Below, one piece after another: positions 1 to 8,198 of a DNA stretch of 64,000 nucleotides (position 1 is the first letter of the stretch; every line of letters begins with the position of its first letter). Under the pieces are notes generated by a model that did no database searches, was not told the DNA's origin, and worked only from the letters and a program-made list of their open reading frames with translations. The position numbers and the translations under genes are program-made. Source of the stretch: Pseudomonas marginalis (GTDB lineage: Bacteria > Pseudomonadota > Gammaproteobacteria > Pseudomonadales > Pseudomonadaceae); the NCBI RefSeq assembly GCF_900105325.1, contig NZ_FNSU01000003.1, positions 4,477,501 to 4,541,500 on the forward strand, written 5' to 3'.

Positions 1-832
1 GGTTCGCCTTGATCCACGCCTTCGCCGCGTCGGCATTGCTGACCTTGTTGTTGGCCACCTCAGCCATGATGCTGTTCTCCATCTCCTGGGTGAAACTCAG
101 GTTGGTCAACAGTTTGCCAACGTTAGGGCAGGCCTGCGCATACCCTTTGCGGGTCAAGGTATACACACTGCCGGTGTCACCGAAGTATTTCTCGCCGCCT
201 TTGAGATAGTGCATTTTCAGTTGCACGTTCATCGGGTGCGGTGTCCAGCCGAGGAAGGTGACGAATTTCTGCTTCTTCACCGCCCGTGACACTTCCGCCA
301 GCATTGCCTGCTCGCTGGACTCGATCAGCTTCCACTGGCCAAGGTCGAAGTCATTCTTCTTGATGATCTCCTGCAGCGAGATATTTGCCGGCGCGCCCGA
401 GCCGATGCCGTAGATCTTCTTGTCGAACTTGTCGGCGAATTTGTTCAAGTCGGCAAAGTCATGCACCCCGGCATCCCACACATAATCCGGCACGGCGAGA
501 GTGAACTCGGTGCCGTCGAGGTTCTTCGCCAACTGCACCACATCGCCGTTGGCCACGAACTTGTCGTAGAAGCCCTGCTGCGCCGGCATCCAGTTACCCA
601 GGAACACATCCACCTGGCCGTCCTTGAGCCCGCCGAAGGTGATCGGCACCGCCAGGGTGTCGACCTTGGCCTTGTAGCCCATGCCGTTCAGCAGGAAACC
701 GGTAATGGCGTTGGTGGCGGCAATGTCGCTCCAGCCTGGATCGGCCATCTTCACGGTCTCACAGCGGGTGTCCGCATACGCATTGGCACTACTTAGCACC
801 AACATGCCCACTACTGCAGTTAACTTTTGCAT
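1..832 (-). CDS. choX: Choline ABC transporter substrate-binding protein (3' end outside window)
   Basis: Periplasmic binding protein that delivers choline to an ABC importer. The visible 277 residues start with a signal peptide (about residues 1-20, ending ANAYA), followed by a mature domain of the glycine-betaine/choline type (OpuAC-like), with the family segment LGWTPHPMN near residue 197. The ATG at 832 is preceded by GAGGGAAGG at good distance. The stop codon lies beyond base 1. It sits 16 bases downstream of betC on the same strand, so the two are probably co-transcribed: sulfatase first, then the transport protein for the choline released. The choline assignment rests on family resemblance plus the betC context; a betaine or proline-betaine binder is the main alternative. 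Confidence 0.88.
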   Translation of the reverse strand, partial: MQKLTAVVGMLVLSSANAYADTRCETVKMADPGWSDIAATNAITGFLLNGMGYKAKVDTLAVPITFGGLKDGQVDVFLGNWMPAQQGFYDKFVANGDVVQLAKNLDGTEFTLAVPDYVWDAGVHDFADLNKFADKFDKKIYGIGSGAPANISLQEIIKKNDFDLGQWKLIESSEQAMLAEVSRAVKKQKFVTFLGWTPHPMNVQLKMHYLKGGEKYFGDTGSVYTLTRKGYAQACPNVGKLLTNLSFTQEMENSIMAEVANNKVSNADAAKAWIKAN

Positions 833-848
833 GGCCTTCCCTCTGTAT

Positions 849-2363
849 TTATTGGTTTTGGCAGGGTTGTGGATAACGTGCCTTGCGCTCCAGGTCGTCG
901 AGGTCGATATGGTTGCGCATGTATTGCTGACTGGCGTCCACCAGTGGCTGGTGATCCCAGCTCTTCAGCTTGCCTTGGGTCAGCGCCTCGAACACCAGGC
1001 GACGACGGCGTTGGCTGGCGAGCACCTGCTGGTGGATCGCCGGGATGTCCCACTTGGCCCGCGCCTCATTCAAAAACGCCTCGAACAGTGGCCGGTGTTC
1101 CGGTGACTGGCTGAGGTCTTCCCGCTCGTGCGGGTCGTTGTGCACATCGAACAGTAGACAAGGGTCGTCTTCGCTGTAGATGAATTTGTAGGCGCCACGG
1201 CGAATCATCATCAATGGGCTGATGGTGCCTTCGGCCATGTATTCGCCAAAGACTTCGTCATGCCCGCCCTGCCCCTGCAAGTGCGGGACCAGCGAGCGGC
1301 CGTCCAGGGGCAGGCGCGGGTCCAGCTCGCCGCCGGCCAGTTCCACCAGGGTCGGCAGCAGGTCGGCGGTGGACACTGCCTGGGTTACGCGGCCCGGCGC
1401 AAATTGCCCCGGCGCACTGACCAGCAGCGGCACGCGGGCGGCCATTTCAAACCAGTGCATTTTGTACCAGAGGCCGCGTTCACCGAGCATGTCGCCGTGG
1501 TCGCCGGAGAAAATGATGATGGTGTCGTCGGCCAGGCCGGTGTCTTCCAGGGTCTGCAGCAGCTTGCCGACATTGCTGTCGATGTAGCTGCACGCGCCGA
1601 AGTAGGCGCGGCGGGCGTCGCGAATTTTATCCACAGGCAGCGGCTTGTCCCACAGGTCATAGACCTTGAGCAGACGCTGGGAATGCGGGTCGAGATCTTC
1701 CTGGTTCGGCGTTGCAGGCAAAGGGATGTCGTTGTCGTCGTACAGGTCCCAGAACGGCTTGGGAATGGTGTACGGGTCGTGGGGATGGGTCATCGACACG
1801 GTCAAGCAGAACGGCTGGTCACCGTCTTCGCGGATGTGGTCGAACAGGTACTGCTGGGCCTTGAACACCACCTCTTCGTCGAAATCCAGCTGGTTGGTAC
1901 GCACGCACGGGCCGGCTTGCAGCACCGAGGACATGTTGTGGTACCAGGTGGGGCGTACGTCCGGCTCATCCCAGTTCACCGCCCAGCCATAGTCGGCGGG
2001 GTAGATGTCGCTGGTCAGGCGTTCTTCATAGCCGTGCAGTTGGTCGGGACCGCAGAAGTGCATCTTGCCCGACAGCGCGGTGCGATAACCGAGGCGCCGC
2101 AGGTAGTGGGCATAGGTCGGCACATCGGCGGGAAAATCCGCCGCGTTGTCGTAGGCGCCGATCTTGCTCGGCAATTGGCCGCTGACCAGGGTGAAGCGTG
2201 AGGGGGCACACAGTGGGCTGTTGCAATAGGCCGCGTCGAACACCACGCCCTGTGCGGCGAGGCGGCTCAAATTCGGCAGCTTGATGGAGGAAGGTCCGTA
2301 GAACGGCAGCATCGGCGCGGCCATTTGATCGGCCATGATGAAAAGAATGTTCTTGCGCTTCAT
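849..2363 (-). CDS. betC: Choline-sulfatase
   Basis: Hydrolyses choline-O-sulfate to choline and sulfate, feeding the glycine betaine pathway and sulfur supply. The 504-residue protein belongs to the type I sulfatases. The N-terminus reads KRKNILFIMADQ with the metal-binding Asp at residue 12. The formylglycine motif CAPSR places the modified cysteine at residue 52, and the metal-site segment FSGDHGDMLGE follows near the middle. No signal peptide is seen, which fits a cytoplasmic enzyme. I chose the ATG at 2363 because the sulfatase fold begins directly there; an in-frame ATG at 2381 adds six residues without a better ribosome site. It lies upstream of choX and is transcribed divergently from a LysR regulator. 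Confidence 0.95.
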   Translation of the reverse strand: MKRKNILFIMADQMAAPMLPFYGPSSIKLPNLSRLAAQGVVFDAAYCNSPLCAPSRFTLVSGQLPSKIGAYDNAADFPADVPTYAHYLRRLGYRTALSGKMHFCGPDQLHGYEERLTSDIYPADYGWAVNWDEPDVRPTWYHNMSSVLQAGPCVRTNQLDFDEEVVFKAQQYLFDHIREDGDQPFCLTVSMTHPHDPYTIPKPFWDLYDDNDIPLPATPNQEDLDPHSQRLLKVYDLWDKPLPVDKIRDARRAYFGACSYIDSNVGKLLQTLEDTGLADDTIIIFSGDHGDMLGERGLWYKMHWFEMAARVPLLVSAPGQFAPGRVTQAVSTADLLPTLVELAGGELDPRLPLDGRSLVPHLQGQGGHDEVFGEYMAEGTISPLMMIRRGAYKFIYSEDDPCLLFDVHNDPHEREDLSQSPEHRPLFEAFLNEARAKWDIPAIHQQVLASQRRRRLVFEALTQGKLKSWDHQPLVDASQQYMRNHIDLDDLERKARYPQPCQNQ

Positions 2364-2466
2364 GGGTCTTCGGCATTCCATAGGCAGTGTTTATGCGAAT
2401 GAGCATGCAGCCCATGGAAAATGGGGTAAAGCCCATGACGAGCAATGTCTAGGATAAGCGCAGCTT

Positions 2467-3417
2467 ATGTATGAAGCCCTTGGAGACCTGTCCCTCGACC
2501 TGCTACGCGCATTCGAGGCGGCCGCGCGCCATCGCAGCTTTACCGCCGCTGCGATGGAGCTGGGTACCACTCAGCCGGCGATCAGCCAGCAGATGAAGCG
2601 CCTTGAAGAACAACTGACGATCCGCCTGTTTGACCGCATCTATCGGGGCATCGAACTGACCGACGCCGGCGCCCTGCTGTTCGAGCATGTGCAAGGCGGT
2701 TTGCAGAACATCAACCAGGGCCTCAGTGTGATTACCCAGCTGGACCAGCACGAAGTGCTGCAAGTGGCCACAGACTTTGCGTTCGCCGCCTATTGGCTGA
2801 TGCCGCGCCTGCATCGCTTCCACGCCGCCAACCCGCAGGTGGACGTGAGCCTGGTGACCAGCGAGCGCAACCACGCGACACTGCGCAGTGACATCGATGT
2901 GGCAGTGCTGTTTGGCGATGGCCGCTTCAAGCAGGGCGACAGCCTTTGGCTGTTCAACGAGGAAGTGTTCCCGGTGTGCAGCCCGCAATGGCTCAAGGAG
3001 CAGGCCAGGCCTTTGACTGTGCACACCTTGCCCGACTACCCGTTGCTGCACCTGCGCCAGGAAAACAACAGCCAGTGGTTCGACTGGAGTGGTGTATTCC
3101 GCGAGCTGGGTATCACCGCCGCACCCACGCCCGGCCAGCTGCGATTCGACAACTACACCTTATTGATCCAGGCAGCGATTGCCGGCCAAGGGGTGGCGAT
3201 CGGCTGGCGCCATTTGGTGGATAACCTGCTGGAACAGAACTGGTTGTGCCGACCGATCGGCAACACGGTGATTTCGCGCTTTGGCTATTACGTGGTGCAG
3301 CCCCAGCGCAAGCGGCGTGGGCAGTTGGTCGAACGTTTCGTCGACTGGTTGCAGGCAGAACAGGCCAGCAGCGCGCAGTCCCTGACCGGACTGGCCCTGC
3401 CATCGATTGCGGTCTAG
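2467..3417 (+). CDS. LysR-family regulator of choline-sulfate use
   Basis: A 316-residue LysR-type transcription factor. The winged helix-turn-helix occupies about residues 10-70 (AFEAAARHRSFTAAAMEL, then TQPAISQQMKRLEEQL), followed by a substrate-binding-protein-like effector domain from about residue 95. It is divergent from betC with 103 bases between the start codons, the usual arrangement for a LysR activator and its target. Its sequence resembles the proposed choline-sulfate-utilisation regulators found beside betC in many proteobacteria. The inducer is inferred to be choline-O-sulfate or choline; the sequence does not show it. Confidence 0.88.
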   Translation: MYEALGDLSLDLLRAFEAAARHRSFTAAAMELGTTQPAISQQMKRLEEQLTIRLFDRIYRGIELTDAGALLFEHVQGGLQNINQGLSVITQLDQHEVLQVATDFAFAAYWLMPRLHRFHAANPQVDVSLVTSERNHATLRSDIDVAVLFGDGRFKQGDSLWLFNEEVFPVCSPQWLKEQARPLTVHTLPDYPLLHLRQENNSQWFDWSGVFRELGITAAPTPGQLRFDNYTLLIQAAIAGQGVAIGWRHLVDNLLEQNWLCRPIGNTVISRFGYYVVQPQRKRRGQLVERFVDWLQAEQASSAQSLTGLALPSIAV

Positions 3418-3448
3418 GATTTGCCGCACATTGGATCCGGAGTCCGTC

Positions 3449-3775
3449 ATGCAACGTATCAAGGGCTACCATGCCCATATCTACTTTGACGCCAGCACCA
3501 TCGACCAGGCGCGCACCCTATGTGAAGACGGCGCGAAACTGTTCCCGCTGCGCATGGGCCGTGTGCATGAACGGCCCGTAGGCCCGCACCCGGACTGGAG
3601 CTGCCAGCTGGCGTTCGATGCCGAGTACATTGGCGTGGTGCTGCCGTGGCTGGCGCTGCATCGCAATGGGCTGGTGGTGTTCCTGCACCCCGAAACCGGC
3701 GATGAGCTGAAGGATCACACCGATCACGCGATCTGGATGGGTGCGATGCGCGAGCTGGACCTGTCGGTTTTTTAA
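3449..3775 (+). CDS. DOPA 4,5-dioxygenase family protein
   Basis: A small 108-residue cytosolic protein of the DOPA 4,5-dioxygenase family, known from extradiol ring cleavage in betalain-making fungi and plants and from many bacterial homologues of unknown substrate. Visible family features are GYHAHIYFD at the N-terminus (residues 5-13), RVHERPVGPHPDWSCQL in the middle and LVVFLHPETGDELKDH near the C-terminus, supplying the conserved histidines. The start was set at 3449 because ATCCGGAG precedes it. It follows the LysR gene by 31 bases on the same strand and may be read from the same transcript. The physiological substrate cannot be deduced. Confidence 0.85.
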   Translation: MQRIKGYHAHIYFDASTIDQARTLCEDGAKLFPLRMGRVHERPVGPHPDWSCQLAFDAEYIGVVLPWLALHRNGLVVFLHPETGDELKDHTDHAIWMGAMRELDLSVF

Positions 3776-3782
3776 CCTCCCC

Positions 3783-3793
3783 TTATCAGATAA
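3783..3793. promoter_or_regulatory. Short perfect palindrome behind the dioxygenase-like gene
   Basis: TTATC-A-GATAA, an 11-base palindrome followed by a short A-run, eight bases behind the stop codon at 3775. It is too short for a convincing terminator. It could be a protein-binding site. No function is assigned. Confidence 0.3.
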
Positions 3794-3849
3794 AAACCGC
3801 CCCTTCCCGCAGTAAAAGGCGAGGAAGTTGTAGGATTTATCTTGTCTTG

Positions 3850-3884
3850 TCTCAATATATGGGACTGTTATTTATATATTGAGA
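3850..3884. promoter_or_regulatory. Inverted repeat in the dgo promoter region (candidate operator)
   Basis: Two perfect 11-base arms, TCTCAATATAT and ATATATTGAGA, are separated by 13 bases, about 70 bases upstream of the dgoK start codon. The region is strikingly AT-rich for this genome and probably holds the promoter. A dyad of this kind is a reasonable operator for the missing galactonate regulator, but that is inference; the arms could also form a weak stem. Confidence 0.45.
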
Positions 3885-3952
3885 TATTGCCGGCCATAGG
3901 TTTATATTCGCCCATCTGCTTTTTTCAGCACCCACTCATTTCAGGTGAAGCG

Positions 3953-4918
3953 ATGCAGGCGCAATTGATCGCGCTCGATTGGGGGACCAGCTCCCTTCGT
4001 GCTTATAAACTCGGGCCCGCAGGCGTCGTGCTGGAACAGCGCTCGCTGGCGTCGGGCATCATGCATTTGCCCAGTGAGCCCCGGGACATCGGCGGTGTGC
4101 ACTGCAGCGATGGCTTCGAGTTGGCGTTCGATGCGGCATGCGGCGACTGGCTCGACGCCCAACCCCATCTTCCAGTGATCGCCTGCGGCATGGTCGGCAG
4201 CGCCCAGGGCTGGAGCGAGGCGGCATATCGCAATACGCCGGTCGACGTCGCCAGCCTGGGCCAGGCGTTGCACACGGTGCGCAGCCTGCGCGGCGTCGAT
4301 GTGCGTATCGTGCCCGGCGTGATCGAGCAGGTCGGTTTGCCCAATGTGATGCGCGGTGAAGAAACCCAGGTGCTGGGTGTGCTGCAAAGCCTGTCGGCCA
4401 ACGGTGAAATGTTGATCGGCCTGCCCGGCAGCCATTCCAAATGGGTCGAGGTGGTGGAAGGTTGCATCACCCACTTCGATACCTTCATGACCGGTGAACT
4501 GTTCGCGGTGCTGAGCAAGCACAGCCTGCTGGGGCGTACGCAAAAGGTATCCGCGCAGTTTCAGGCCGAGGCTTTTGACCGCGGCGTTCAAGTGGCGCTG
4601 TCGAACGATGGCCAGCGCGGCGTGCTGTCGACCTTGTTCAGTGCGCGCACCCTGGGCCTGACCGCCGAACTCACCCCTGAGCAGCAGCCCGATTACCTGT
4701 CCGGCCTGCTGATCGGCCATGAACTGGCCGGCTTGCCAGCCAGTGCACGGCACATCCCCATCATCCTGGTGGGCGCTGGCCCGCTTTGCGTGCGCTACCA
4801 ACGCGCCCTCGCCCTCTGCGGTTTCGCCCACGTCAGCCTGGCGCAGGAAGCGACCGAGCGCGGCCTGTGGCAACTGGCAGTGGCCGCCGGGCTCACTCAA
4901 CCTGCAACGGAGGCCTGA
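3953..4918 (+). CDS. dgoK: 2-dehydro-3-deoxygalactonokinase
   Basis: Phosphorylates 2-keto-3-deoxygalactonate with ATP, the second step of the De Ley-Doudoroff galactonate route. The 321-residue protein starts with the kinase phosphate-binding segment ALDWGTSSLRAY (residues 6-17), has GLPGSHSKWVEV near residue 160 and a C-terminal ATP-site glycine segment LVGAGPL. The ATG at 3953 is preceded by CAGGTGAAG. It is the first gene of a dgoK-dgoA-dgoD-transporter series; its stop is separated from the dgoA start by a single base, so the two are translationally linked. No regulator gene of the GntR/DgoR type lies in the neighbourhood. Confidence 0.93.
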   Translation: MQAQLIALDWGTSSLRAYKLGPAGVVLEQRSLASGIMHLPSEPRDIGGVHCSDGFELAFDAACGDWLDAQPHLPVIACGMVGSAQGWSEAAYRNTPVDVASLGQALHTVRSLRGVDVRIVPGVIEQVGLPNVMRGEETQVLGVLQSLSANGEMLIGLPGSHSKWVEVVEGCITHFDTFMTGELFAVLSKHSLLGRTQKVSAQFQAEAFDRGVQVALSNDGQRGVLSTLFSARTLGLTAELTPEQQPDYLSGLLIGHELAGLPASARHIPIILVGAGPLCVRYQRALALCGFAHVSLAQEATERGLWQLAVAAGLTQPATEA

Positions 4919-4919
4919 C

Positions 4920-5540
4920 ATGCTCAAGCAAGCACTGGCACAAAACGGTTTGATCGCGATCCTGCGCGGTGTGCGCCCGGACGAAGCCCAGGCGGTCGGC
5001 CAGGTGCTGTACGACGCCGGTTTTCGCGTGATCGAAGTCCCGCTCAACTCGCCGGACCCTTACACCAGCATCCGCACCCTGCGCGACAGCCTGCCCGCCG
5101 ATTGCCTGATCGGCGCCGGTACGGTGTTGACGCCTGCGCAGGTCGAGCAGGTGAAGGCCGCTGGTGGCCAAGTGATCGTAATGCCCCACAGCGATGCCAA
5201 GGTCCTGCGCGCCGCCAAGGCCGCTGGCCTGTACCTGTCGCCGGGGGTGGCCACGCCCACCGAAGCGTTCGCCGCGCTGGACGAAGGCGCCGACGTCTTG
5301 AAGCTGTTCCCGGCCGAGCAAATGGGCCCTTCTGTGATCAAGGCGTGGCTGGCGGTATTGCCGGCAGGCACGTTGCTGCTGCCGGTGGGCGGCATTACCC
5401 CGGACAACATGCAGGTGTTTATCGACGCCGGCGCCAAGGGGTTCGGGCTGGGTTCCGGGTTGTTCAAACCGGGTATGACAGTGGATCAGGTAGCGAGCCG
5501 CGCCCAGGCTTATGTCGCCGCCTGGAAAGCCCTGAGCTGA
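4920..5540 (+). CDS. dgoA: 2-dehydro-3-deoxy-6-phosphogalactonate aldolase
   Basis: Cleaves 2-keto-3-deoxy-6-phosphogalactonate into pyruvate and glyceraldehyde 3-phosphate. The 206-residue class I aldolase has the family pattern AILRGVRPDEA at the N-terminus, EVPLNSPDP with the catalytic Glu, GAGTVL, and LKLFPAEQMG carrying the Schiff-base lysine, ending in PVGGI and GLGSGLF for phosphate binding. Length fits the KDPG/KDPGal aldolase family. The ATG at 4920 overlaps the context of the dgoK stop (TGA-C-ATG). The galactonate rather than gluconate assignment comes mostly from the flanking dgoK and dgoD. Confidence 0.93.
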   Translation: MLKQALAQNGLIAILRGVRPDEAQAVGQVLYDAGFRVIEVPLNSPDPYTSIRTLRDSLPADCLIGAGTVLTPAQVEQVKAAGGQVIVMPHSDAKVLRAAKAAGLYLSPGVATPTEAFAALDEGADVLKLFPAEQMGPSVIKAWLAVLPAGTLLLPVGGITPDNMQVFIDAGAKGFGLGSGLFKPGMTVDQVASRAQAYVAAWKALS

Positions 5541-5587
5541 GATCAAGTTCCGCGCCCCTGGCGCTGCATCTATAAGAGAGATAACAG

Positions 5588-6736
5588 ATGAAAATCACCA
5601 AACTGACGACCTTTATCGTCCCGCCGCGCTGGTGCTTCCTCAAGGTCGAGACCGACCAGGGCGTGACCGGCTGGGGTGAGCCCGTAGTCGAAGGCCGCGC
5701 TCACACCGTGGCTGCGGCGGTCGAGGAACTGTCCGATTACCTGATCGGCAAGGACCCACGCAATATCGAAGATATCTGGACCGTGCTCTACCGCGGCGGC
5801 TTCTACCGTGGCGGCGCCGTGCACATGAGCGCCCTCGCCGGCATCGACCAGGCGCTTTGGGACATCAAGGGCAAGGCCCTGGGCGTATCGGTCAGCGACC
5901 TGTTGGGTGGCCAGGTACGCGACAAGATCCGCGTGTACTCCTGGATCGGTGGCGACCGCCCGGCCGACACCGCCCGCGCCGCCAAAGAGGCCGTGGCCCG
6001 TGGCTTTACTGCGGTGAAAATGAACGGCACCGAAGAGTTGCAGTTTGTCGACAGCTTCGAAAAAGTCGACCTGGCCCTGGCCAACGTCGCGGCCGTGCGC
6101 GATGCGGTCGGCCCTAACGTCGGCATCGGCGTCGACTTCCATGGCCGTGTGCACAAGCCCATGGCCAAGGTGCTGATGAAAGAACTGGACCCGTACAAAC
6201 TGATGTTTATCGAAGAGCCGGTGCTCAGCGAAAACTACGAAGCCCTCAAGGAACTGGCGCCGCTGACCAGCACCCCGATTGCCCTGGGTGAGCGTCTGTT
6301 CTCGCGCTGGGACTTCAAGCGCGTGCTCAGCGAAGGCTACGTCGACATCATCCAGCCGGACGCTTCCCACGCGGGCGGTATCACCGAAACCCGCAAGATC
6401 GCCAACATGGCCGAAGCCTACGACGTGGCCCTGGCCCTGCACTGCCCGCTGGGCCCGATTGCCTTGGCGGCGTGCCTGCAACTGGATGCGGTTTGCTACA
6501 ACGCGTTTATCCAGGAGCAAAGCCTGGGCATTCACTACAACGAGAGCAACGACCTGCTCGACTACGTGCGCGACCCGGGCGTGTTCGACTATGACCAGGG
6601 CTTTGTGAAAATCCCCAACGGGCCGGGCCTGGGGATCGAGATCAACGAGGAATACGTGATCGAACGCGCAGCCATCGGCCATCGCTGGCGCAACCCGATC
6701 TGGCGCCACGCCGACGGCAGCTTTGCCGAGTGGTGA
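5588..6736 (+). CDS. dgoD: D-galactonate dehydratase
   Basis: Dehydrates D-galactonate to 2-keto-3-deoxygalactonate, the first step of the pathway. The protein is 382 residues, the same length as I recall for the E. coli enzyme. It is a mandelate-racemase-type member of the enolase superfamily. Metal ligands fall at D183, E209 and E235, with active-site H185 and H285 (HCPLGP), all at the positions known for E. coli DgoD. The N-terminal capping domain covers about residues 1-125 and the barrel the rest. It begins 47 bases after dgoA, with AGAGAG just before the ATG. Confidence 0.95.
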   Translation: MKITKLTTFIVPPRWCFLKVETDQGVTGWGEPVVEGRAHTVAAAVEELSDYLIGKDPRNIEDIWTVLYRGGFYRGGAVHMSALAGIDQALWDIKGKALGVSVSDLLGGQVRDKIRVYSWIGGDRPADTARAAKEAVARGFTAVKMNGTEELQFVDSFEKVDLALANVAAVRDAVGPNVGIGVDFHGRVHKPMAKVLMKELDPYKLMFIEEPVLSENYEALKELAPLTSTPIALGERLFSRWDFKRVLSEGYVDIIQPDASHAGGITETRKIANMAEAYDVALALHCPLGPIALAACLQLDAVCYNAFIQEQSLGIHYNESNDLLDYVRDPGVFDYDQGFVKIPNGPGLGIEINEEYVIERAAIGHRWRNPIWRHADGSFAEW

Positions 6737-6760
6737 TGTCTGCCTGAAAGAACGCGGTCA

Positions 6761-6796
6761 AACATGTGGGAGAGGGCTTGCCCCCTCCCACATGTT
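6761..6796. repeat. REP-type palindrome behind dgoD
   Basis: Arms AACATGTGGGAGAGGG and CCCCCTCCCACATGTT flank the loop CTTG; one arm pair is mismatched. It belongs to the GTGGGAGGGG family seen four more times in this window. It lies between dgoD and the transporter gene, so the message may form a stable hairpin here that separates expression of the two. Confidence 0.85.
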
Positions 6797-6851
6797 GATC
6801 CGGTTTCTGCAGAAGTCCCTTCCTCAACAAATATAAGAAGAGGCACCTACC

Positions 6852-8162
6852 ATGCAACCTGAATCCTTGAGCGGGCAGGCTTCTTTAGTCACGCCTACCC
6901 GAAAGCGCTACTTCATCATGGTGCTGCTGTTTATCACCGTCGTGATCAACTACCTCGACCGCAGCAACCTGTCGATTGCCGCCCCGGCGCTGACCAGCGA
7001 ACTGGGTATCGACCCGGTACATGTCGGGCTGATTTTCTCCGCGTTCGGCTGGACGTACGCCGCCATGCAGATCCCCGGCGGCTGGCTGGTGGACCGGGTG
7101 CCGCCGCGTATCCTCTACACCGCCGCCCTGTTGCTGTGGTCTATCGCCACCGTGATGCTCGGTTTTGCCGCCAGCTTCATTGCGCTGTTTGTGCTGCGCA
7201 TGGCGGTGGGTGCCCTGGAAGCACCGGCTTACCCCATCAACAGTCGCGTGGTCACCAGCTGGTTCCCCGAGCGTGAGCGCGCCACGGCCATTGGCTTCTA
7301 CACCTCCGGGCAGTTTGTCGGGCTGGCGTTCCTGACGCCGGTCCTGGCCTGGTTGCAGCACCATTACGGCTGGCACATGGTATTTGTCGTGACCGGTGGC
7401 GTGGGCATTCTGTGGGCGGCAATCTGGTATGCCCTGTATCGCGAGCCCCGTGATTTCAAAGGCGTCAACGCCGCTGAAATCGAATTGATCCGCGAAGGTG
7501 GCGGGCTGGTGGACTTGAGCGCACAAGCGAGCAAGAGCAAGGCGCCCTTCAGCTGGGTCGACCTGGGCATCGTCCTGAGCAAGCGCAAGTTGTGGGGTAT
7601 CTACCTGGGGCAGTTCTGCCTGAACTCCACGTTGTGGTTCTTCCTGACCTGGTTCCCGACCTACCTGGTGAAATACCGCGGCATGGACTTCATCAAGTCC
7701 GGCATGCTCGCGTCACTGCCCTTCCTCGCGGCTTTCGTCGGCGTGCTGTGTTCGGGGTTGTTTTCCGACTGGCTGATCCGCCGTGGCGCCTCGGTGGGGT
7801 TTGCCCGCAAGTTGCCGATCATCAGCGGCCTGTTGATCTCTACGGCGATCATTGGCGCCAACTTCGTCGAATCGACACCGTTGGTCATCGCCTTCCTGGC
7901 CCTGGCGTTCTTCGGTAATGGCCTGGCCTCGATCACCTGGTCGCTGGTCTCGACGCTTGCCCCGGCACGTCTGCTGGGACTGACCGGCGGGGTGTTCAAC
8001 TTCATCGGCAACCTGGCGGCGATTGCCACGCCGATCGTCATCGGTTTCCTGGCCAGTGGCGATTCGTTTGCGCCGGCGATCACCTACATCGCCGTGCTGG
8101 CGCTGTTGGGCGCACTCTCCTATGTGCTGCTGGTGGGCAAGGTCGAGCGGATCGAGCTGTAA
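6852..8162 (+). CDS. dgoT: MFS transporter, probable D-galactonate/proton symporter
   Basis: A 436-residue integral membrane protein of the major facilitator superfamily, anion:cation symporter branch (DgoT/GudP type). Twelve hydrophobic segments can be followed, starting at about residue 21. Family signatures include NYLDRSNLS after the first helix, GWTYAAMQIPGGWLVDR around helices 2-3, and a long central loop near residue 210-240. Galactonate as substrate is inferred from its place directly after dgoKAD; related transporters carry glucarate, gulonate or phthalate derivatives. A REP hairpin lies in the 115-base gap before it. AAGAAGAGG precedes the ATG. Confidence 0.85.
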   Translation: MQPESLSGQASLVTPTRKRYFIMVLLFITVVINYLDRSNLSIAAPALTSELGIDPVHVGLIFSAFGWTYAAMQIPGGWLVDRVPPRILYTAALLLWSIATVMLGFAASFIALFVLRMAVGALEAPAYPINSRVVTSWFPERERATAIGFYTSGQFVGLAFLTPVLAWLQHHYGWHMVFVVTGGVGILWAAIWYALYREPRDFKGVNAAEIELIREGGGLVDLSAQASKSKAPFSWVDLGIVLSKRKLWGIYLGQFCLNSTLWFFLTWFPTYLVKYRGMDFIKSGMLASLPFLAAFVGVLCSGLFSDWLIRRGASVGFARKLPIISGLLISTAIIGANFVESTPLVIAFLALAFFGNGLASITWSLVSTLAPARLLGLTGGVFNFIGNLAAIATPIVIGFLASGDSFAPAITYIAVLALLGALSYVLLVGKVERIEL

Positions 8163-8198
8163 GCAGTGGGCGGCCTGCGGGCCGCCCGTTGGCCGGGC

